Shown in pieces: positions 58,134 to 64,000 of a stretch of DNA of 64,000 bases (its first letter is position 1; every line of letters starts with the position of its first letter). The DNA comes from Streptomyces hokutonensis. Its GTDB lineage: Bacteria; Actinomycetota; Actinomycetes; Streptomycetales; Streptomycetaceae. The stretch is from contig NZ_BARG01000068.1 of the NCBI RefSeq assembly GCF_000376565.1, forward strand, positions 62,001 through 126,000. Reading direction: 5' to 3'. The notes below the pieces were generated by a model. It worked only from the letters and a program-made list of their open reading frames with translations. It was not told where the DNA came from and searched no databases. Position numbers and translations under genes: made by a program.

Positions 58134-58970
58134 GTGAGCAGCAAGGTCCCCCCGATCATCCTCAACAACGGTGTCGAGATGCCCCAGCTGGGCTTCGGCG
58201 TCTGGCAGGTGCCGGACGACGAGGCGGAGCGGGCGGTGGCCACGGCACTGGAGGCCGGGTACCGCAGCATCGACACGGCTGCGATCTACGGCAACGAAGA
58301 GGGCACCGGAAAGGCCATCGCCTCCTCCGGCGTCCCGCGCGAGGAGCTCTTCGTCACCACCAAGCTCTGGAACGCCGACCAGGGGTACGACGCCACCCTG
58401 CGCGCCTTCGACGTGTCGCTGGAGAAGCTCGGCCTGGAGTACCTGGATCTGTATCTGATCCACTGGCCCACCCCGGCCCGGGACAAGTACGTCGACAGCT
58501 ACAAGGCGTTCGAGAAGCTGCACGCGGACGGCCGGGTGCGCGCCATCGGCGTCTCCAACTTCGAACCCGACCACCTGGAGCGGCTGATCGCGGAGACCTC
58601 GGTCATCCCGGCGGTCGACCAGATCGAGCTGCACCCGCAGCTCCAGCAGCGGGCCGGGCGCGAGTACCAGGCGGAGCAGGGCATCGCGACCGAGGCCTGG
58701 TCGCCGCTCGGCTCGGGCCGGGGCCTGCTGGAGGTGCCGGCGATCGTCGCCATCGCGCAGAAGCACGGCCGCACTCCGGCCCAGATCGTGCTGCGCTGGC
58801 ACATCCAGCTCGGCAACGTGGTGATCCCCAAGTCCGTGACGCCGTCGCGGATCAAGGAGAACATCGAGGTCTTCGACTTCAGCCTGGACACCGAGGACCT
58901 CGCGGCGATCAGCGCGCTCAACGAGGACCGGCGGCTGGGTCCCGACCCGTCGACGTTCAACGCGGCCTGA
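58134..58970 (+). CDS. Aldo/keto reductase (2,5-diketo-D-gluconate reductase-like)
   Basis: A 278-residue AKR from GTG 58134. Catalytic tetrad: Asp in YRSIDTAAIYGNE with Tyr four-five residues on, Lys in VTTKLWNAD, His in YLIHWPTP. The C-terminal NADPH-binding segment is VVIPKSVTPSRIKENIEVFDFSLD (IPKS..P.R). Family AKR5-like enzymes reduce diketogluconate, methylglyoxal and small aldehydes with NADPH. Monocistronic, closed by a very strong terminator. Position next to the glycan operon may be coincidental. Confidence 0.92.
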   Translation: MSSKVPPIILNNGVEMPQLGFGVWQVPDDEAERAVATALEAGYRSIDTAAIYGNEEGTGKAIASSGVPREELFVTTKLWNADQGYDATLRAFDVSLEKLGLEYLDLYLIHWPTPARDKYVDSYKAFEKLHADGRVRAIGVSNFEPDHLERLIAETSVIPAVDQIELHPQLQQRAGREYQAEQGIATEAWSPLGSGRGLLEVPAIVAIAQKHGRTPAQIVLRWHIQLGNVVIPKSVTPSRIKENIEVFDFSLDTEDLAAISALNEDRRLGPDPSTFNAA

Positions 58971-59003
58971 AACCAAGGCACTGGGCTTGAACCGCAGGTA
59001 GTA

Positions 59004-59038
59004 CGAAGCGCCCCGGAGTCCAACTCCGGGGCGCTTCG
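59004..59038 (+). terminator. Strong terminator after the aldo/keto reductase
   Basis: A perfect 16-bp stem (CGAAGCGCCCCGGAGT and its complement) with a 3-base loop, 33 bp past the stop codon. Confidence 0.8.
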
Positions 59039-59103
59039 CGTCACTTGGTTCGGACCAGGGTCTTGACGCGGGCATGCCTATGGGCCACCTTGTTGCGCAC
59101 CCG

Positions 59104-59122
59104 GTAAGGAAACTTTCCTAAC
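59104..59122. promoter_or_regulatory. CsnR-type operator upstream of the chitosanase
   Basis: GTAAGGAAACTTTCCTAAC, a near-perfect dyad with core AGGAAACTTTCCT. This matches the operator described for the ROK-family chitosanase repressor CsnR in Streptomyces. It lies 16 bp upstream of the GTG. Confidence 0.65.
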
Positions 59123-59138
59123 AGAAGGGTCCCCCACA

Positions 59139-59834
59139 GTGCGCATCCGAACACTGACCCTCGCCGCGGCCTCAGGCGCCGCCCTGCTCGCCGCCGGAGT
59201 GCTCCCCGCGAGCGCCACCTCCGGCGCCACCCCGAAGTCCGCCCAGGAGGGCACGGTCAGCGCGGCCGACCTGCTCTCCAAGGTGACGTCCTGCTCGCAG
59301 ATATCGAACGGCAAGTACCGCACCGACGACGAGACCTCGGCCACCATCCCGGTCTGCGGCAAGAACGGCGCCGTGTTCTGGAAGGCCGACATGGACATCG
59401 ACTGCGACGGCCAGCGCACCACGAACTGCAACGAGAACGCCGACCCCTGGTACCAGGACGACACCGCGTTCCACCAGTCCAACGGCCAGCCCCTGAAGGC
59501 GGATTCGCTGCCCTACATCGTGGTGCCCAGCTCCAGCAGCATCTGGAAGTACTCCAGCTACGGCATCAAGGGCGGCGGTGTGGTCGCCGTGATCTACAAC
59601 AACAAGGTCGAGTACGCCGTCGTCGGCGACACCGGCCCCACCAACATCATCGGCGAGGCCTCGTACGCCACCGCCAAGGCCCTCGGCATCGACCCCGACC
59701 CGGCGACCGGCGGCGCCGACTCCGGCGTGACGTACATCCTGTTCAAGAACTCGACGGTCTCCCCCATCGAGAGCCACAGCGCGGCGGTCTCGCTGGGCGA
59801 CCAGTTGGCGAAGACATTCCTGCAGAACAACTAG
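59139..59834 (+). CDS. Secreted GH75 chitosanase
   Basis: A 231-residue precursor from GTG 59139 with a Sec signal peptide (RIRTLTLAAASGAALLAAGVLPASA). The catalytic domain shows GAVFWKADMDIDCDGQRTTNCNENADPWYQDDTAFHQSNG and VEYAVVGDTGPTNIIGEASYATAKALGIDP, the two acidic blocks of GH75 endo-chitosanases. It cleaves chitosan outside the cell. The operator just upstream suggests induction by glucosamine oligosaccharides. With the GH19 chitinase at 9.5-10.4 kb, the window covers both acetylated and deacetylated chitin. Confidence 0.92.
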   Translation: MRIRTLTLAAASGAALLAAGVLPASATSGATPKSAQEGTVSAADLLSKVTSCSQISNGKYRTDDETSATIPVCGKNGAVFWKADMDIDCDGQRTTNCNENADPWYQDDTAFHQSNGQPLKADSLPYIVVPSSSSIWKYSSYGIKGGGVVAVIYNNKVEYAVVGDTGPTNIIGEASYATAKALGIDPDPATGGADSGVTYILFKNSTVSPIESHSAAVSLGDQLAKTFLQNN

Positions 59835-59860
59835 CCTGCGGCTGAGGCCCGTTGCCACGA

Positions 59861-59900
59861 GGCCCGTTGCCACGATCGGTCGGTCGCGGCAACGGGCCTT
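59861..59900 (+). terminator. Terminator after the chitosanase, with duplicated left arm
   Basis: GGCCCGTTGCC (59861-59871) pairs with GGCAACGGGCC (59888-59898) followed by TTTCCTCTT. A 15-bp tandem copy (AGGCCCGTTGCCACG at 59845-59859 and 59860-59874) provides an alternative left arm. Confidence 0.75.
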
Positions 59901-59927
59901 TCCTCTTGACGAGTTGAGGCGGCTGCG

Positions 59928-60632
59928 TCAGTTGGGCTGTCCGATCGGCCGTACGACCACGGTGTTGATGTCGACGCCGGCGGGCTGGCGGATCGCCCAC
60001 AGGATCGTGTCGGCGATGTGGTCGGCGGTGAGCAGACGGCCGGGCGGCGGGCTGCCGTTGCCGTCCCAGAACGGGGTCTCCACCCGGCCCGGCGCGATCA
60101 GCGTCACCCCGATGCCGAACTCCGTGACCTCGCGCCGGGTGTTCTCGGCGAGACCGGTCATCGCCCACTTGGTGGCGCCGTAGATGTTGCCGGGCGTGTG
60201 CACGAACCCGGCGACGCTGCCGATCAGCACGATCCGGCCGTGCGTCTGCTTCAGCGCGTCGACGGACGCCCGGATCAGGAGGGCGGGACCGAGAACGTTG
60301 GTCAGCACCATCTCGGTCCACCCGGCCGGGTCGCCCTCCGCGACCGAATCGTGCGTGGCGACACCGGCGTTGGCGACGACCGCGTCGAGCCGCCCGAACT
60401 GTTTCAGCGTCGTCTCCACGGCGGCCTGCACCTGGTCGTACTCGGAGGCGCTGCCGGGAATCGTCAACAGGCCCGCGGGGTGTCCCAGTTGACCGGCGAA
60501 GGCGTGCAGCCGCTGCTCGCTGCGGCCCGTGACGGCCACCCGGCCGCCCGCGCTGAGGAGTTGTCTCGCGACGGCCGCGCCGATCCCGCTGCCGCCGCCG
60601 GTTATGAGCGCGACGTGAGAGTTGTCGTTCAT
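59928..60632 (-). CDS. Short-chain dehydrogenase/reductase
   Basis: A 234-residue classical SDR. TGGGSGIGAAVARQLLSAGGRVAVTGRS is the NADP-binding motif, DAVVANAGVATHD the NAG motif, IVLIGSVAGFVHTPGNIYGATKWAM the Ser-Tyr-Lys catalytic triad (YGATK), and VTLIAPGRVETPFW the C-terminal block. Convergent with the chitosanase across a terminator. Freestanding; substrate unknown. Confidence 0.92.
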   Translation of the reverse strand: MNDNSHVALITGGGSGIGAAVARQLLSAGGRVAVTGRSEQRLHAFAGQLGHPAGLLTIPGSASEYDQVQAAVETTLKQFGRLDAVVANAGVATHDSVAEGDPAGWTEMVLTNVLGPALLIRASVDALKQTHGRIVLIGSVAGFVHTPGNIYGATKWAMTGLAENTRREVTEFGIGVTLIAPGRVETPFWDGNGSPPPGRLLTADHIADTILWAIRQPAGVDINTVVVRPIGQPN

Positions 60633-60733
60633 GGTGTTGAGGCCCCCCGTGGTTCGGTGAACTCCGCGTTTCCGGAAGGGCAGTTCATCATCTTGAGCAC
60701 TCTCGAAGTCAAGCCGCCGAGATCACAGGCCGT

Positions 60734-61639
60734 TCACACCGGCCGCACCGCTGTGTGCACGGTGTGCGCGGCGAGCACGAACACATCGGCGCGCCGGTGC
60801 ACACCGGCCGGGTCCTGCGGGTCGACCAGCCGGTCGAGGGTGGCCCGGTCCTCGGCGCCCAGGGCCTCGCCGTAGACGTCACGGACCCGGGTCAGCCAGG
60901 TCGCGACATAGGCGCGGACCCGGTCCGGGGCCGGGGCGGGCAGGTCGAGGAGGAAGCTGCGGCTGCCGGTGTACTTCAGGCCCGCCGAGGTCAGGAGGGC
61001 GGACCAGTCCTCGGTCTCGGTGACGGCGCCGGGGAGATCGGCGCGCATCTGCGCGAACCACTCGGCCTCGATCGCGTCGATCCGCGCCTCCAGGCCCGGG
61101 CGGCCGATGCCGAAGTCGCGCGGCAGGAACCGGGAGGGCAGCCCGCCCTCCATGATGGCGAGCGTGCCGCCCGGGGCGAGCCGCTGCGCGAACGCGGCCA
61201 GCCCTGCGCGCTGGTCACCGAGGTGATGCAGGCTGCGACTGGCCCACAGCAGGTCGGCCGGGTACTCCAACTCGCCCAGGACATCCGGCAGTTCACCGGT
61301 GAGCGTGCCGAAGCGGTCACCGTGGCCCAGCCGCTCGGCGCGGGCCTTGGCCCGTTCCAGAAGCGGTCCGGAACCGTCCACCGCCACGACCCGCGCGCCC
61401 GGGAACGTCTCCGCGAACAGACACGCGACCACACCCGGCCCGCTGCCCGCGTCGACGATCAGCCCCGGGTCGGTCCGCTCCTTCGCCAGCCAGGCCATGG
61501 CCCGCTCGTACAGCGGCGCGAACAACTCCGCCTGGGTCTCCAGCAGGGGGCCCATGACGGCCCAGTCGATGTCGGTGTGGTCGTGGTGGTGGGCGTGCTC
61601 GTCGTGGTGGGCGTGCTTCTCGTCGTGCTCGTGCGCCAT
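60734..61639 (-). CDS. Class I SAM-dependent methyltransferase with His-rich N terminus
   Basis: A 301-residue protein from ATG 61639. The first 23 residues contain 10 His with Asp/Glu (MAHEHDEKHAHHDEHAHHHD), a likely metal-binding tail. SAM motif I is LIVDAGSGPGVVACLFAETFPGARVVAVDGSGPLLERAKARA, followed by ADLLWASRSLHHLGDQRAGLAAFAQRLAPGGTLAIMEGGLPSRF. The C-terminal half is helical. Divergent from a phytanoyl-CoA dioxygenase-like gene 124 bp away. Substrate unknown; the His tail suggests metal sensing or delivery. Confidence 0.85.
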   Translation of the reverse strand: MAHEHDEKHAHHDEHAHHHDHTDIDWAVMGPLLETQAELFAPLYERAMAWLAKERTDPGLIVDAGSGPGVVACLFAETFPGARVVAVDGSGPLLERAKARAERLGHGDRFGTLTGELPDVLGELEYPADLLWASRSLHHLGDQRAGLAAFAQRLAPGGTLAIMEGGLPSRFLPRDFGIGRPGLEARIDAIEAEWFAQMRADLPGAVTETEDWSALLTSAGLKYTGSRSFLLDLPAPAPDRVRAYVATWLTRVRDVYGEALGAEDRATLDRLVDPQDPAGVHRRADVFVLAAHTVHTAVRPV

Positions 61640-61763
61640 GGTGGTCAGCCTCTCCTCCGGGTGCCGCAAGCCTGCGCCGACGCACCGTCGGGGGGCCACT
61701 TCCGTTGCCGAAGCGGCAAAAAATCGGATGCGATGTGGGCTGCCGGTCGCCGACCATGCCCGT

Positions 61764-62534
61764 ATGGACGACGTGCTGTTGGAACGCTTCATCGAAGACG
61801 GGTTCGTGAAGATCGAGGGCGCCTTCCCGCCGCGCGTCGCCGCCGACTGCGCGCGGCTGCTGTGGCGGGAGACGGGCTACGACGCCGACGATCCCGGCAC
61901 CTGGAAGGACCCCGTCGTCTGGGTACCGGGCATGGGCCAGGGCCCGTTCGCCGCGGCCGCCAACTCCCCCGCGCTGCACGAGGCGTTCGACCTCCTGGTC
62001 GGCGAGGGACGCTGGGCGTCCCGCTACGGCCTGGGCGCGTTCCCGCTGCGCTTCCCGCACGAGGACGAACCCGACGACGCCGGCTGGCACATCGACGGGA
62101 GCTACACCCCCGAGGGCGAGACCTGGGGGTACGTCAATCTGCGCTCGCGGGACCGGGCGCTGTTGATGCTGTTCCTGTTCACCGAGGTGACCGAGGACAA
62201 CGCACCGACCCGCATCCGCGTCGGCTCGCATCTCGACGTACCGCCGCTCCTGGAAGCGTACGGCGAGGCGGGGGTGTCCGGTCTGGAGATCGCCCCGCGT
62301 CTGGTCGAGGCCACCGACCACCGCCCGCTCGCGTACGCCACCGGCAGCCCCGGTGACGTGTACCTGTGCCATCCCTTCCTGGTCCACGCGGCCCAGCCGA
62401 ACCACGGCACCCGACCGCGTTTCCTGGCGCAGCCACCGCTGATGCCGGCGGTCCCCTTCGAGCTGGACCGTCCGGACGGCGACTACTCGGCGGTGGAGTT
62501 CGCGATCCGCCGGGGGCTGGCCCGGGAGGGGTGA
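61764..62534 (+). CDS. Phytanoyl-CoA dioxygenase (PhyH) family protein
   Basis: A 256-residue Fe(II)/2-oxoglutarate oxygenase-type protein from ATG 61764. The iron triad is readable: WHIDGSYTP (HxD, about residues 111-113) and the distal His in YLCHPFLVHAAQPNHGTRPRF with the 2-oxoglutarate-binding Arg. N-terminal FIEDGFVKIEGAFP is typical of PhyH proteins. These hydroxylate diverse small molecules. Divergent from the His-rich methyltransferase, with which it may share control. The stop codon's last base is the first base of a terminator stem. Confidence 0.88.
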   Translation: MDDVLLERFIEDGFVKIEGAFPPRVAADCARLLWRETGYDADDPGTWKDPVVWVPGMGQGPFAAAANSPALHEAFDLLVGEGRWASRYGLGAFPLRFPHEDEPDDAGWHIDGSYTPEGETWGYVNLRSRDRALLMLFLFTEVTEDNAPTRIRVGSHLDVPPLLEAYGEAGVSGLEIAPRLVEATDHRPLAYATGSPGDVYLCHPFLVHAAQPNHGTRPRFLAQPPLMPAVPFELDRPDGDYSAVEFAIRRGLAREG

Positions 62535-62570
62535 CCCCCGCGCCCCGTTTTCGTGAAGGGGCGCGGGGGT
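62534..62570. terminator. Bidirectional terminator
   Basis: ACCCCCGCGCCCC, an 11-base loop, GGGGCGCGGGGGT: perfect 13-bp stem directly at the PhyH stop codon, between convergent PhyH and cellulase genes. Confidence 0.75.
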
Positions 62571-62637
62571 GTATGCCATGTGCGATGCGTTACACGATCA
62601 CCGTCTGCGTCTACCGTGGACGATTTCTGTATGCGAT

Positions 62638-64000
62638 CTACAGCGGCGGATACGCGTTCGCCATCAGCTGCTGGAACTGCGCCGAGAACCAGTGCCCGGA
62701 CAGCGGGGCGTTCGGCAGCGCGCCCGACATGTTGTTGCCGTTGCGGGCGTTGCCCGTGTACGTCGGGTCGCACATGCGGTCGAAGCCCTTGCCCTCGTCG
62801 TTGGCGATGGCGGTGCTGGAGCCGTCCGACTCACCCGGCGGCTTCATCCACACATAGGCGTCGATCCCGGTCGCGGGGGCGGCCTGCGGACGCTCGCCCA
62901 CCCCGGCTCCGGACTGGTTGCACCAGTTGCCGACCTGGATCCGGCGGTCGTAGCGGCCGCCGTCGACGTACGTGTCCACACTGGTCGTCGCGCCCGGACC
63001 GGTAGGCCGGGCCGAGCCGCCCCAGCCGTTGCGGGACGTGTCGATCAGCATGCCGATACCGGAGTTGAAGCCGACCGACACCAACTGGTTGCGGAACGCC
63101 TGGGCGTACGACAGCTCGTCGACGTAGCGGTTCCAGTCGACCCACTTGGACTGGCGCACGGAGACGCCGTTGACGCTGTCGTTGATGGTGAAGTTGTTCT
63201 CCTTCAGGGCGCTGTAGTTCGCCGTGTTGGTGATGAAGCCGGCGACGTCGTTGACGGTCGCGCCCTCGGCGTTGGCGGCCTGGTAGAAGAGGTTCGCGGA
63301 GGGGGCGAAGTTGTCGTCCCAGCCCAGCCAGCCGTGGTGGCCGGCGTCGATGTAGTTGTAGACGTTGGGGATCGCGCCCAGCTTGTTCAGCGCGTATCCG
63401 ACGCCCTTCACGTAGTTGCCGTTGGCGAGCATGGTGTCGCACTGCGGGGTGGCGGTGGCCTTGCTGCCGGTGTTGGTCACGAGGTTGGGCAGCGAGTCGA
63501 TCTCGATCGTGGTGACGATCCGCAGCGAGGCGTACTTGCTGTCGGCGAGGATCGCGGCGATCGGGTCGATGAACTCGCTTTCGTAGCGGCCGATTTCGGT
63601 CGGGCCGAGTTCGCCGTTGGAGGCGAGGGCCGCGCAGTCGCGTCCGGGCAGGTCGTAGACGACGAGCTGGACGACCTCCTCGCCGCTGCCCTTCTGCGCG
63701 AGCGCCGCGTCGAGGTGGGCGCGCAGACCCAGGCCGCCGTTGACGCCGTTGATGGCGGCGATACGGTCGAGCCAGACACCGGTGGGCTGGTTGGAGATCC
63801 GGCTGCCGCCGGTCTCGGCGGCGGCCTTCGCGGACCACTCCGGGTTCACGTACACCTTGGCGCCCGCGTACGGGTTGTCGACCCGCGTACCGGGATCGGT
63901 GCCGCCACCGCCGCCTCCCCCACCGCTGCCGTCGTCGACGTTGCAGGTCACGCCGTCGAGGGTGAAGGCGGTCGGGAGCGCGTTGGTGCCGCTGTAGGAG
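62638..64000 (-). CDS. Secreted CBM2-GH6 cellulase/cellobiohydrolase (5' end cut by the window)
   Basis: At least 453 residues; the frame continues past the right edge. The rightmost codons (SGTNALPTAFTLDGVTC) are the end of a CBM2 cellulose-binding domain, followed by a Gly-rich linker and the catalytic domain. GH6 landmarks: ETGGSRISNQPTGVWLDRIAAING, VVYDLPGRDCAALASNGEL, IDPIAAILADSKYASLRIVTTIEIDSLPN, VYNYIDAGHHGWLGWDDNF, GIGMLIDTSRNGWGGSARP and VWMKPPGESDG. The loop pattern and length (~430) favour a cellobiohydrolase over an endoglucanase. The apparent GTG start at 63951 lies inside the CBM and is not real. Promoter and CebR-type sites would be outside the window. Confidence 0.93.
   Translation of the reverse strand, partial: SYSGTNALPTAFTLDGVTCNVDDGSGGGGGGGGTDPGTRVDNPYAGAKVYVNPEWSAKAAAETGGSRISNQPTGVWLDRIAAINGVNGGLGLRAHLDAALAQKGSGEEVVQLVVYDLPGRDCAALASNGELGPTEIGRYESEFIDPIAAILADSKYASLRIVTTIEIDSLPNLVTNTGSKATATPQCDTMLANGNYVKGVGYALNKLGAIPNVYNYIDAGHHGWLGWDDNFAPSANLFYQAANAEGATVNDVAGFITNTANYSALKENNFTINDSVNGVSVRQSKWVDWNRYVDELSYAQAFRNQLVSVGFNSGIGMLIDTSRNGWGGSARPTGPGATTSVDTYVDGGRYDRRIQVGNWCNQSGAGVGERPQAAPATGIDAYVWMKPPGESDGSSTAIANDEGKGFDRMCDPTYTGNARNGNNMSGALPNAPLSGHWFSAQFQQLMANAYPPL

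Noticed and set aside
63951..64000. GTG at 63951 as the start of the cellulase
   Set aside because: The frame continues upstream through the end of a CBM2 domain, so the true start is outside the window.
1..64000. CRISPR arrays, insertion sequences, plasmid or phage genes
   Set aside because: No repeat-spacer pattern, transposase, integrase or structural phage gene was found on either strand.

Overview
The window is chromosomal DNA of a Streptomyces or a very close relative. The base composition is very GC-rich, third codon positions are almost always G or C, and GTG/TTG starts are frequent. The gene content also fits: an RNA polymerase alpha subunit of actinobacterial type, many secreted polymer-degrading enzymes, DasR-like and CsnR-like operators, and two genes carrying the rare TTA leucine codon. 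There is no CRISPR array, insertion sequence, rRNA, plasmid or phage module. Both ends cut through genes: a MATE transporter on the left and a CBM2-GH6 cellulase on the right.

Layout. 1-4.4 kb: a LacI regulator with a membrane dipeptidase and a MATE exporter, divergent from a Gfo/Idh/MocA oxidoreductase, with two LacI-type operators between them. 4.6-6.9 kb: a large ATPase-LuxR regulator. 7.2-13.0 kb: an exported set (trypsin-like protease, small hypothetical, DUF4232 lipoprotein, GH19 chitinase behind tandem DasR-like boxes, penicillin/AHL acylase with a TTA codon). 13.2-14.5 kb: an rpoA gene lying outside any ribosomal-protein operon, next to tRNA-Leu(GAG). 14.7-16.1 kb: MarR/LLM-oxidoreductase divergent pair.

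16.2-33.7 kb is an oxalate/formate metabolism island. It contains an aldehyde dehydrogenase and a sucD/sucC pair divergent from an oxalyl-CoA-decarboxylase-like ThDP enzyme, formyl-CoA transferase, a fused ADP-forming acyl-CoA synthetase and two OFA-type carriers. A GntR-FCD regulator, a FabH-like synthase, a third OFA carrier with a 44-residue partner protein overlapping its 3' end, a ketopantoate-reductase-like enzyme and FdhD follow. Related operator-like sequences occur in its promoter regions. The inferred logic is oxalate import, CoA activation, decarboxylation to formyl-CoA, then transfer or hydrolysis with formate handling.

33.7-49 kb is mixed: LysR/SDR, MarR/hydrolase/quinone reductase, a secreted sialidase with a second secreted protein, a BASS transporter/LysR pair, a DUF3500 protein (TTA codon), AsnC/DHA2 exporter, and a long-chain acyl-CoA ligase. 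49-57.6 kb is a translationally coupled four-gene operon for a complex plant or microbial glycan: GH105, a Tat-exported lyase-like protein, a 1534-residue enzyme joining GH28-like beta-helix, GH29-like, CBM32-like and GH27 modules, and a CBM35-FN3-FN3-sugar dehydrogenase. Two TetR-type palindromes lie upstream. 58-64 kb: aldo-keto reductase, GH75 chitosanase behind a CsnR-type box, SDR, a His-rich methyltransferase divergent from a phytanoyl-CoA dioxygenase-like protein, and the GH6 cellulase.

All functions are read from motifs, domain order and context; no database search was run.
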